From: Streptomyces ruber
GTDB lineage: Bacteria; Actinomycetota; Actinomycetes; Streptomycetales; Streptomycetaceae
Length of the DNA stretch: 64,000 nt
Assembly (NCBI RefSeq): GCF_014648075.1
Contig: NZ_BMQK01000001.1
Coordinates: 558,001-622,000 of the forward strand
Reading direction: 5' to 3'
In this document: positions 1 through 6,960 of the stretch, piece after piece
How positions within the stretch are numbered: the stretch's first letter is position 1
How the letters are laid out: each line of letters opens with the position of its first letter
The notes under the pieces: model-generated
Databases searched by the model: none
What the model was told of the DNA's origin: nothing
Seen by the model: the letters and a program-made list of their open reading frames with translations, nothing else
Made by a program: the position numbers and the translations under genes

Positions 1-218
1 CCCCGGCCGATGCGGCAGGCCGCCTCCTCCCAGCCGAGCGTCAGGTCGTGCCGGATGCCGGCGAACGGACGGAGGTTGGCCGCGCTCACCCAGTCGACGT
101 CCAGCGGACGCAGCGTGATCCAGGCGACGAGCGCGAGGTGGGCGACGAGGAGGACACCTCCTGCCGCACGGACGCGGATCGCGGCGCTGCCGCCGCAGTA
201 CGAACCTTGACGCTGCAC
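1..218 (-). CDS. VanZ-like membrane protein, N-terminal part (cut by left edge)
   Basis: The reverse strand is open from a GTG at 218 to the window edge. The visible ~72 residues have a hydrophobic helix (about residues 20-34) followed by a TLRPLDVDW...NLRPF segment, which is the pattern of VanZ-family membrane proteins ('TL.P' then 'N..PF'). VanZ proteins are small multi-helix membrane proteins; the founder gives low-level teicoplanin resistance, but most actinomycete members have no known role. An in-frame TAG lies 9 nt upstream of the GTG, so this is the first possible start. It has no good ribosome site. The C-terminal part lies outside the window. Confidence 0.6.
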   Translation of the reverse strand, partial: MQRQGSYCGGSAAIRVRAAGGVLLVAHLALVAWITLRPLDVDWVSAANLRPFAGIRHDLTLGWEEAACRIGR

Positions 219-332
219 GACGACCTAGACGCGGCTCCCGGCGCGATCGGTTCCGCACGGGTACGTCACGGCGCCGGGAAGGGTGCGGGATGCGCCACAC
301 ACCGGGGACCGCTCCCGGTCCGGGCACCCGGC

Positions 333-1031
333 TCAGGAGGTCCCGACCTCCGTCGACGGGGGCTGCTCGCTCCCCGGGTCGGCGCGGAGCCCGGGCGTGC
401 ACTCGTACCGCCTGAGCGGTTCCGGGGCCGGGCCGCCCAGCACCACCGAGCCGTCGCCCCCCGCCGCCGCCGAGCCGGCGAGGGTACAGACGATCTGGGC
501 GAGGGCGTACCGCGTCAGCCGCTCGGGCGCCGTGGACAGCCGCAGGGCGCCGTCCGGGTCGCCCTCCCGCGGGCCGCTCACCGTCAGGCCGGACGGCACC
601 TCCGTCCCGTACCCGGTCTGGTCCTCGGTGTGCGACGGCCGCTCCGCCAGTTCGTCGAGGAGCTCCTGGGCCACGGACACGCGCCGCTCGCCGTCCGTCG
701 GGCCCTCGGGGACCTGCACGGAGCGGGCGACCGACACGAGCTGCCGCGAGCACAGCAGGAAGACCTGCGCCGGAACGCCGGACGGGCTCTGCGCGGCGGT
801 GTCCGTGGCCGGCAGCGAGCACCGCGCGCGCGAGGGAGCCGGACCGGCGTCCGTGGGCACCTGGGTCGCCCGGATGCCGCAGCCCGTGAGGACGGCCGCC
901 AGCACCCCGGCCGCGAGGAGACCCCGTCCGATCACCCGCACCCGGTGGACCGGCCGCGCACCGCCCGCCGGCGGCGACGTGCGCGGGCGGGCGGTGCCGC
1001 GCCGGCCGTGTTCCCTCCGTCGTACGGTCAT
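333..1031 (-). CDS. AfsQ operon lipoprotein (AfsQ3-like)
   Basis: Predicted 232-residue secreted lipoprotein. A basic N-terminus is followed by a hydrophobic stretch and an LTGC lipobox (Cys near residue 51), so the mature protein should be lipid-anchored outside the membrane. The rest resembles the GerMN/LpqB-type fold of actinomycete lipoproteins next to sensor kinases; I cannot identify catalytic residues. Its ATG overlaps the stop of the upstream kinase gene by the 4 bases ATGA, which implies translational coupling. By position it is the lipoprotein of the afsQ operon (afsQ1-afsQ2-lipoprotein). A role in modulating the AfsQ2 sensor is plausible but inferred. The n-region before the lipobox is long, so a start inside it is possible. 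Confidence 0.75.
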   Translation of the reverse strand: MTVRRREHGRRGTARPRTSPPAGGARPVHRVRVIGRGLLAAGVLAAVLTGCGIRATQVPTDAGPAPSRARCSLPATDTAAQSPSGVPAQVFLLCSRQLVSVARSVQVPEGPTDGERRVSVAQELLDELAERPSHTEDQTGYGTEVPSGLTVSGPREGDPDGALRLSTAPERLTRYALAQIVCTLAGSAAAGGDGSVVLGGPAPEPLRRYECTPGLRADPGSEQPPSTEVGTS

Positions 1032-2626
1032 CCGCCGTTCCCCTCCCTGCCGCTGCCCTCTCCGGCGGCATCCCCGGAGTGGCCGGGATCCTCGGCTATC
1101 AGCGGGGACGCGTCCCGGGGCAGCCGCAGAGCGAAGACCGCGCCGCCCTTCGGCGAGTTCGCCGCGATGATCCCGCCGCCGTGGATGTGGGCGTTCTCCA
1201 GGGCGATGGACAGGCCGAGTCCGCTGCCCTCGGAGCGGGGGCGGGAGGCGCTCGCCTTGTAGAAGCGGTCGAAGACGTGCGGCAGGACGTCCTCCGCGAT
1301 GCCCGGGCCGTTGTCCCGCACCTCGATGAGGAGGTCCTCGCCCTCCTCGCGCACCGACACCCGTACCGGGGAGCCGCCGTGCTTGAGCGCGTTGCCGATC
1401 AGGTTGGCGAGGATCACGTCCAGGCGGCGCGGGTCGAGACGGGCCATGATGCCGCGCTCGGCGTCCAGCTCCACCGCGTCCAGCCACGCGCGCGCGTCGA
1501 TGCACGCGGTGATCTGGTCGGCGATGTCCACGTCGTCCAGCACCAGCCGGGCGGTGCCCGCGTCGAACCGGGTCACCTCCATGAGGTTCTCGACGAGGTC
1601 GTTCAGCCGGCGGGTCTCGCTCACGACGAGCCGTACGGCGGGCTCGATCATGGGATCGAGGCTGCCCGTCTCGGCGTCCAGCTCCTCCTCCAGCACCTCC
1701 GTCACGGCGGTGATCGCCGTCAGGGGCGTACGGAGCTCGTGGGACATGTCGGCGACGAAGCGCCGGGACGCCTCGTCGCGGGCGCTCATGTCGGCGACCT
1801 GCTTCTCCAGGGACTCCGCGGCCCGGTTGAACGTCCGCGACAGCTCGGCCAGTTCGTCCGTGCCGGACACGCGCAGCCGGGTGTCGAGCTTGCCCTCGCC
1901 CAGGCGGTGGGCCGCGATGCCCAGCCGGTGCACCGGCTTGAGCACGGTCCCCGCGGCGGCCTGTGCGAGCAGCGCCGCGCCGACCAGCGCGAGGCCGGTG
2001 GCGATGCCCAGCGACCAGGCCAGGGAGTTGAGGTCCTTGGCCTCCGGCTCCAGCGACTTCAGCATGTAGCCCGTCGGACCGCCGCCGATCACCTTCGCCC
2101 CGCCCACCAGGTACGGCCTGTCCTCGTCGACGACCCGCTGCCAGTACAGGTGGTACGCGTGCTTGTTGCCGGACGTGATCGGCTGCTCCTTGTCGACCGC
2201 CTTCCGCAGGGGCTCGGGCACGTCCTCAAGGGTGAAGCCGTGCAGCGCGGACGTGTCCGAGGAGCCCCGCACCTGGGTGCCGTCGGCGTCCTCGGCGACC
2301 AGCAGCACACTGAACAGGCGGCCGTCCTCGGTCATCTGCCGGGCCGCCACCTCCAGCTGCGCCGCGGTCGGGTGCAGGGGCAGCGTGCTCGCGTGGGCCT
2401 GCATCTCCCGCTCGAAGTCGTCCAGTGCCGCGTCCTGGGCGCGCGTCAGCACGGCCTCGCGGTTGAGCCAGTACGCGATGCCGGACGCCGACACCGCCGC
2501 CGTGAGTGCCACGAGGCCGAAGACGACCACCAGGCGCAGCCGCAGGCTGGTGAAGCGCAGCCCCGACGACACCGCCCCGCGCGCCGCGGACCAGCCGCGG
2601 AGCCCCCCTCGCCGTCCTTCGGTCAC
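1028..2626 (-). CDS. afsQ2: Sensor histidine kinase AfsQ2
   Basis: Two-component sensor kinase of 532 residues. Order: short cytoplasmic N-terminus, membrane helix about 32-52, an extracytoplasmic sensor region of about 140 residues, second membrane helix, HAMP linker, dimerisation/phosphoacceptor box with SHELRTPL, then the ATPase domain with N box (NLIGNALKHGG), G1 (DNGPGI), F box (DRFYKA) and G2 (GSGLGLSIA). It should phosphorylate the AfsQ1 regulator encoded just upstream. The GTG start overlaps the afsQ1 stop (GTGA), so the pair is translationally coupled. In S. coelicolor AfsQ1/Q2 respond to nitrogen-rich (glutamate) conditions and affect antibiotic production. Assigned by domain order and by the divergent sigQ gene. 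Confidence 0.9.
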   Translation of the reverse strand: MTEGRRGGLRGWSAARGAVSSGLRFTSLRLRLVVVFGLVALTAAVSASGIAYWLNREAVLTRAQDAALDDFEREMQAHASTLPLHPTAAQLEVAARQMTEDGRLFSVLLVAEDADGTQVRGSSDTSALHGFTLEDVPEPLRKAVDKEQPITSGNKHAYHLYWQRVVDEDRPYLVGGAKVIGGGPTGYMLKSLEPEAKDLNSLAWSLGIATGLALVGAALLAQAAAGTVLKPVHRLGIAAHRLGEGKLDTRLRVSGTDELAELSRTFNRAAESLEKQVADMSARDEASRRFVADMSHELRTPLTAITAVTEVLEEELDAETGSLDPMIEPAVRLVVSETRRLNDLVENLMEVTRFDAGTARLVLDDVDIADQITACIDARAWLDAVELDAERGIMARLDPRRLDVILANLIGNALKHGGSPVRVSVREEGEDLLIEVRDNGPGIAEDVLPHVFDRFYKASASRPRSEGSGLGLSIALENAHIHGGGIIAANSPKGGAVFALRLPRDASPLIAEDPGHSGDAAGEGSGREGNGG

Positions 2627-3300
2627 TGAGGCGCGTCCAGCCGGTAGCCGACGCCGCGGACGGTGCGGATGAGGGTCGGGGACGACGGGACGTCCTCGAC
2701 CTTGGCGCGCAGCCGCTGCACGCACGCGTCGACGAGCCGTGAGTCACCGAGGTAGTCGTGCTCCCAGACCAGCCGCAGCAACTGCTGGCGGGAGAGGGCC
2801 TGTCCGGGGCGGCGGCTGAGCTCGAGGAGCAGCCGCAGCTCGGTGGGGGTCAGCTGGAGGTCCTCGCCGTTCTTGGTCACCGTCATCGCGGCGCGGTCGA
2901 TGACCACGTTGCCGAACGTCGCCGAGTCGTTCGCCTCGCGTTCCCCGCGCCGCAGCACGGCCCGGATCCGGGCGTCCAGGACCCGCCCCTGCACGGGCTT
3001 GACGACGTAGTCGTCGGCGCCCGACTCCAGGCCCACGACGACGTCGATGTCGTCGCTGCGGGCGGTCAGCAGGATGATCGGCAGCTGGTCGGTGCGCCGG
3101 ATGCGCCGGCAGACCTCGAAGCCGTCGATACCGGGCAGCATCACATCCAGAACGATCAGATCCGGTCGCTGCTCGCGCAGCAGTTTGAGGCCGTCCTCGC
3201 CGGAAGCGGCGGTGGCGACACGGTGCCCCTGGCGCGTCAGTGAGAGCTCCAGGGCCGTGCGGATGGCGTCGTCGTCCTCGATCAGCAACAGGGAAGGCAC
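2623..3300 (-). CDS. afsQ1: Response regulator AfsQ1 (OmpR/PhoB type)
   Basis: DNA-binding response regulator of 225 residues: receiver domain with acidic pocket EDDD (residues 8-11), phosphoacceptor Asp52 in LIVLDVMLPG, the TAR threonine and the KPV lysine, then an OmpR-type winged helix ending in TVRGVGYRL. With the GTG at 3300 the protein has the 225-residue length and Asp52 numbering of S. coelicolor AfsQ1; an ATG at 3318 in the same frame would add 6 residues. It is the first gene of the operon and is divergent from sigQ. A perfect AfsQ1 recognition site lies in the divergent region, suggesting direct control of sigQ and perhaps of its own operon. Confidence 0.92.
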   Translation of the reverse strand: MPSLLLIEDDDAIRTALELSLTRQGHRVATAASGEDGLKLLREQRPDLIVLDVMLPGIDGFEVCRRIRRTDQLPIILLTARSDDIDVVVGLESGADDYVVKPVQGRVLDARIRAVLRRGEREANDSATFGNVVIDRAAMTVTKNGEDLQLTPTELRLLLELSRRPGQALSRQQLLRLVWEHDYLGDSRLVDACVQRLRAKVEDVPSSPTLIRTVRGVGYRLDAPQ

Positions 3301-3727
3301 GGGCTCATTCTGGCCCATGCCGTGGCGCCGCATCGACTGTCGGAGCGCTCCCACCCGTGACTCACCCGGGACCCGCGCTTTCTCGTGCCGTCCGCGTGGC
3401 CGGACGGTACTGCTCCGTATCCGTACGGGAACCGGTCCGGCTCCGGTCCGTATGTGCCGCGTCCTGGACCCGGCTCCGGCGCGCTTCCGGTCCGTGTCCG
3501 GCCCGGGGCCGGTCGGCGACGGCCCGTTCCCGGCCGGGGAACGGTCCGCTCCCGGCCCGGTCACGGCCCCGGACGATCGCTGTGACAGGTCTGTGACAGT
3601 TGGAGAACACGGCCATGAAGTGGACGCGGCAAGCTTTTCGGCACAGGCAAGGAGGCACCGCCCGGACAGACCGCCGGACGGAGCCGCCGAAGCACAGGAA
3701 CGGAAACTCCACGACGGGGGGCGCGAG
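3301..3727. other. Divergent afsQ1-sigQ intergenic region
   Basis: 427 bp without a credible gene. The left half (about 3400-3560) is a degenerate run of CCGGTCCG-like words with no coding signal. The right half holds the AfsQ1 box (3582-3597) and the sigQ leader. Promoters for both directions must lie here, but I could not fix clear -35/-10 pairs. Confidence 0.6.
3582..3597 (+). promoter_or_regulatory. AfsQ1 binding site upstream of sigQ
   Basis: GTGAC at 3582-3586 and GTGAC at 3593-3597 are separated by exactly 6 nt (AGGTCT). This matches the published S. coelicolor AfsQ1 consensus, GTnAC-N6-GTnAC. It lies 131 nt upstream of the sigQ start and 282 nt upstream of afsQ1, in the divergent region where AfsQ1 is known to act on sigQ. 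Confidence 0.8.
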
Positions 3728-4519
3728 ATGAGCACACTGCACAGCACCAGTACTGGCGCAGTGGTGACGCGTCTCCATGATGTCGCGCGAGGCAGCGAGA
3801 AGTCCGGTGCCGTGGTGGGCAGGCGGGGGTGTGCCCGCGGCACCGGGCGTCAGCACACCGCCTACATGACGGTGGTTGACGCGTTCACGGGGGGAAGCGC
3901 CGACGGGGGAGCGCAGGGGGGATCGCACGGGGGGACCGGGGGGACCGCGTACGGGGAGGCCACGGGGGAACGTCGCCCCGGATCGAAGACGGTGGACGCG
4001 GAAGCGGCCTTCACCGCCTACGTCCAGGAGCGCCGCGCCTCCCTGTACGCAACCGCCTACCACCTGACCGGCGACCGCTTCGAGGCGGAGGACCTGCTGC
4101 AGAGCGCCCTCTTCTCGACGTACCGGGCATGGGACCGGATCAGCGACAAGGCGGCGGTCGGGGGCTACCTCCGCCGCACGATGACCAATCTGCACATCAG
4201 CGCGTGGCGCCGCCGCAAGCTGAACGAGTACCCGACCGAGGAGCTGCCGGAGACCGCCGGTGACACGGACGCGATGCGCGGCACCGAGCTGCGCGCCGTC
4301 CTGTGGCAGGCTCTCGCCCGGCTGCCCGAACTCCAGCGGACGATGCTGGTCCTGCGTTACTACGAGGGCCGCACCGACCCGGAGATCGCGGACATCCTCG
4401 GCATCAGTGTCGGCACGGTGAAGTCCAGCATCTGGCGGTCGCTCCGCCGGCTGCGCGAGGACGAGGTCCTCAGCTTCGGCCGTGACCAGGAGGAGTCCTT
4501 CGGCGAACTCGTCGCCTGA
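3728..4519 (+). CDS. sigQ: Sigma factor SigQ (SigE-family ECF)
   Basis: 263-residue RNA polymerase sigma factor. A glycine-rich, low-complexity N-terminal extension of about 90 residues precedes sigma region 2 (FTAYVQERRASLYATAYHLTGD ... AWDRI ... NLHISAWRRRK) and region 4 (LPELQRTMLVLRYYEG ... EIADILGISVGTVKSSIWRS, a clear helix-turn-helix). This is the SigE-like subfamily of 'RNA polymerase sigma-E type' proteins in Streptomyces. The ATG at 3728 has a G-rich ribosome site 7 nt upstream; an in-frame ATG at 3866 would give a shorter protein that still has both sigma regions. In S. coelicolor sigQ lies next to afsQ1, is an AfsQ1 target and antagonises AfsQ1 effects on antibiotic production. 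Confidence 0.88.
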   Translation: MSTLHSTSTGAVVTRLHDVARGSEKSGAVVGRRGCARGTGRQHTAYMTVVDAFTGGSADGGAQGGSHGGTGGTAYGEATGERRPGSKTVDAEAAFTAYVQERRASLYATAYHLTGDRFEAEDLLQSALFSTYRAWDRISDKAAVGGYLRRTMTNLHISAWRRRKLNEYPTEELPETAGDTDAMRGTELRAVLWQALARLPELQRTMLVLRYYEGRTDPEIADILGISVGTVKSSIWRSLRRLREDEVLSFGRDQEESFGELVA

Positions 4520-4817
4520 GTCGCCTGAGGAACAGGTCGCGGTGGCGCGGGGGAGCGCCGCCGCGACCCGGGGGAAAACGGGGGAAGCACGGGGGAGACA
4601 CGGGGGAACAGCGCCCGAGGGGAACGGGGTCACGGGGATCGGGGGATCCGGGGGGACAACGGGGACCGGGGGGCAAGGGGAACGGGGGATCGGGGGATCA
4701 CGGGGGAAACACGAAAGAGCGGGGCTGGAGGGCCGGGGGGCCGACCAGTCCCGCTTTTCCGTGTGCCGGTACGGGGCCCAGGTCCATGTCCGGTGTACGG
4801 CGCCCGCGCGGCGCGGA
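4520..4817. other. G-run-rich intergenic region after sigQ
   Basis: About 300 bp between the convergent sigQ and kinase genes. From about 4550 to 4715 the plus strand is a chain of G-runs of four or more separated by short AC/AAC/ATC words (ACGGGGGA-like). It has no coding appearance. It could form G-quadruplexes in the sigQ transcript 3' end or act as a factor-dependent terminator region; this is inference. Confidence 0.5.
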
Positions 4818-5453
4818 CTACGCGGCGGTCCCCGTGCGCACGCCGTCACCGGCGGCGGCCACGGCCAGGCGGGCCAGTGCCTCGTCCCGGTCGCACGCGT
4901 GCGCGCCCAGTTCCCTCTGCCGGGCCACGATCGAGCGCTCCAGGCGCATCAGCCGCCAGCCCCGGCGCAGCAGGAAGGGCACCGACTTACGGCCCTCCCG
5001 CAGGTCGCGCAGGAAGCGGCGGCGGAAGGTGGTGACCGGGCCGCGGGTCAGGCAGAGCGCGTCGGCGAGCACACCGGCCTGTTCGCAGCGGGCGGCTATC
5101 TCCGCGGCGAAGACACCCTCCGCGATGAACGCCGGGGCCCGCCCCACGTCCAGGCTCTCCGCGCCGGTCCGGGCGCTGAGGGAGATGTCGTACGTCGGGA
5201 CGGTCGTACGGCCCGTGCGGCACAGTTCCACGATCGCCGTGACCGCCGTGTCCGCGTCCCAGGAGAGCGGATGGTCCCAGTCGATGTCCGAACTCCCCGG
5301 CACCAGCGGCAGCGTCGGGTCGTCGCCCTCCTTGTAGAAGTCGTCCAGACGCAGCACGGGCAGGCCGGAGAGGGCGGCCAGGAGGGACTTGCCGGAGCCG
5401 GAGGGGCCGGACAGCAGGACGACCCGGGTCGGTGTCGGGGATGGTGAACTCAC
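4818..5453 (-). CDS. Uridine kinase-like P-loop kinase
   Basis: 211-residue cytosolic P-loop kinase of the uridine kinase/phosphoribulokinase superfamily. A Walker A motif GPSGSGKS sits near the N-terminus, followed by a VLRLDDFYKEGDD segment (acidic DDFY motif that binds substrate and metal in uridine kinases) and a DWDHP motif. It should phosphorylate a nucleoside (uridine or cytidine) or related substrate with ATP or GTP. The GTG at 5453 gives the usual length; the ribosome site is weak. It is transcribed convergently with sigQ and divergently from the small secreted protein gene. Substrate identity is inferred from the fold and its nucleoside-metabolism neighbourhood. Confidence 0.8.
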   Translation of the reverse strand: MSSPSPTPTRVVLLSGPSGSGKSLLAALSGLPVLRLDDFYKEGDDPTLPLVPGSSDIDWDHPLSWDADTAVTAIVELCRTGRTTVPTYDISLSARTGAESLDVGRAPAFIAEGVFAAEIAARCEQAGVLADALCLTRGPVTTFRRRFLRDLREGRKSVPFLLRRGWRLMRLERSIVARQRELGAHACDRDEALARLAVAAAGDGVRTGTAA

Positions 5454-5579
5454 GATGAACCAGTGTGCGGCATGGGGTGACCGGAATCGAGACGCGGGTC
5501 GGCGGTGGAGTGCACCTTGCCTTTCGCCTACCCTTCGTATCCGTACGATCACTTTGCGCAGCAGAAGGTGGCAGCAGCG

Positions 5580-5984
5580 ATGGCACGACATTCGGCTCCC
5601 CAGAACCTCACCGCCCGGCGCACCGTGCTGGCCGTCGCCACTGCGGGCGTCGCCCTCGGCGCCGGCGCCCATACGGCCGCGGCGGCCTCCGAGCTCACCG
5701 CGCCGATGGTGCAGGTCCGGCGCATCGAGGCCGGCAGGATCGATCCACAGGCCGCGCTCCGGGCGCTCGACATGGGCGTGCGCTACGTCCTGGGATCGGT
5801 GGGCCGCGTCAAGCCCAACCCGATCGCCGACACACCGGTCGACGTGCTCAACAACGGTGTCGGCACCCGGATCGCGGACCTGCAGCCGGTCAACTCCCAG
5901 TCCCTGACGAGGCCGGTGGCCCAGGCCTCGACGATCGGCGACATCCCCGTGCTCTCCGAGCTGCCCGGGATGAAGCAGGGGTGA
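5580..5984 (+). CDS. Small secreted protein of unknown function
   Basis: 134-residue protein with a basic N-terminus (ARHSAPQNLTARR) and a hydrophobic core ending at AHTAAAA|SEL, a standard Sec-type signal peptide. The mature part is about 95 residues with no motif I recognise; it contains no Cys. The ATG at 5580 has an AAGGTGG ribosome site about 10 nt upstream. An in-frame ATG at 5505 would put 25 residues ahead of the signal sequence and is less likely. It converges on the aldehyde dehydrogenase gene, with a strong hairpin between them. Function unknown. Confidence 0.7.
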   Translation: MARHSAPQNLTARRTVLAVATAGVALGAGAHTAAAASELTAPMVQVRRIEAGRIDPQAALRALDMGVRYVLGSVGRVKPNPIADTPVDVLNNGVGTRIADLQPVNSQSLTRPVAQASTIGDIPVLSELPGMKQG

Positions 5985-6013
5985 CCGGGGCGGCGGGACG
6001 CGGTCCCGGGGGC

Positions 6014-6044
6014 GTCCGGTGCGCGGCAGGGTGGCGCACCGGAC
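6014..6044. terminator. Bidirectional hairpin terminator
   Basis: Perfect 11-bp stem GTCCGGTGCGC (6014-6024) / GCGCACCGGAC (6034-6044) with a 9-nt loop, between two convergent genes. It has no T-run, as is common for Streptomyces terminators. Confidence 0.75.
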
Positions 6045-6066
6045 CTCCCCGGGAAGCCCCGAACCC

Positions 6067-6960
6067 TCAGTACGACGAGCCGGAGGCGCCCAGCGAGCCC
6101 GTCGGGTGCCAGACCGTCTTCGTCTCCAGGAAGGCGGTCATGCGCTCGGTGCCCGGGGTCGTGAACCAGTCGTCGTCCACAGGCTGTGGACGGAGGACGC
6201 GCTTGAGGTTGTCCGCCGCCGCGATCTCCAGCTCCTTCGCCAGGTTCTCGTCCGCGCCGGCCAGGTCGATCGCGTTCACGTCCTGGTGGGCGGCGAGCGT
6301 GGGCGCCATCTCCGCCGTACGGCCCGACAGGACGTTGACCACGCCGCCGGGCACGTCGGAGGTGGCCAGTACCTCGCCGAGGGAGAGGGCGGGGAGCGGG
6401 AAGCGCTCGGAGGCGACGACCACGGCCGTGCTGCCGGTCGCGATCACCGGGGCGATCACCGACACCAGGCCCAGGAAGGACGACTCCTGCGGGGCCAGGA
6501 CGGCGACGACGCCCGTCGGCTCGGGGGTGGAGAGGTTGAAGTACGGGCCCGCGACCGGGTTGCCGCCGCCCACCACCTGGGCGATCTTGTCGGTCCAGCC
6601 CGCGTACCAGACCCAGCGGTCGACCGCCGCGTCGACCTGGGCGGCCGCCTCGGCGGCGGAGAGGCCCTCCGCCTCGGCCACCTCGCGGACGAACTGCTCG
6701 CGCCGGCCCTCCAGCATCTCCGCGACGCGGTAGAGGACCTGCCCCCGGTTGTACGCGGTCGCGCCGGACCACGGCCCGAACGCCTTGCGGGCGGCCACCA
6801 CCGCGTCCCGGGCGTCCTTGCGGGACGCGAGGGGCGCGTTGGCCAGCCATGTGCCTTCTCGGTCCGTCACCTCGTACACCCGTCCGCTCTCCGAACGCGG
6901 GAACTTCCCGCCGACGTACAGCTTGTAGGTCTTGAAGACGGAAAGTCGTGCGTCAGACAT
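6067..6960 (-). CDS. Aldehyde dehydrogenase-like protein without catalytic Cys (C-terminal half of a split ALDH16)
   Basis: 297 residues with the N-terminal and coenzyme-binding part of an ALDH fold (EGTWLANAPL, AFGPWSG, EPTGVVAVLAP, APVIATGSTAVVV, GGVVNVLSG), but it stops before the region that holds the active-site Cys, and the LELGGK glutamate motif is replaced. A normal ALDH is about 480 residues. Its ATG overlaps the stop of the full-length ALDH gene by 8 nt. As I recall the family, this pair reproduces the two-domain ALDH16 layout: the human ALDH16A1 C-terminus also has 'QDV', 'NLK.V' and a final 'TK.(L/V)W.P.G', seen here as QDVNAI, DNLKRV and ETKTVWHPTG. It probably assembles with the upstream ALDH rather than acting alone. 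Confidence 0.8.
   Translation of the reverse strand: MSDARLSVFKTYKLYVGGKFPRSESGRVYEVTDREGTWLANAPLASRKDARDAVVAARKAFGPWSGATAYNRGQVLYRVAEMLEGRREQFVREVAEAEGLSAAEAAAQVDAAVDRWVWYAGWTDKIAQVVGGGNPVAGPYFNLSTPEPTGVVAVLAPQESSFLGLVSVIAPVIATGSTAVVVASERFPLPALSLGEVLATSDVPGGVVNVLSGRTAEMAPTLAAHQDVNAIDLAGADENLAKELEIAAADNLKRVLRPQPVDDDWFTTPGTERMTAFLETKTVWHPTGSLGASGSSY

Noticed and set aside
48..1262. Long open frames on the plus strand over the AfsQ lipoprotein and kinase genes
   Set aside because: They are antisense shadows from high third-base G+C; the reverse-strand frames have complete motifs (lipobox, SHELRTPL, GSGLGLSIA).
5521..5560. Possible promoter TTGCCT...TACGAT for the small secreted protein
   Set aside because: Spacing is 21 nt, outside the normal range, so not reported as a feature.
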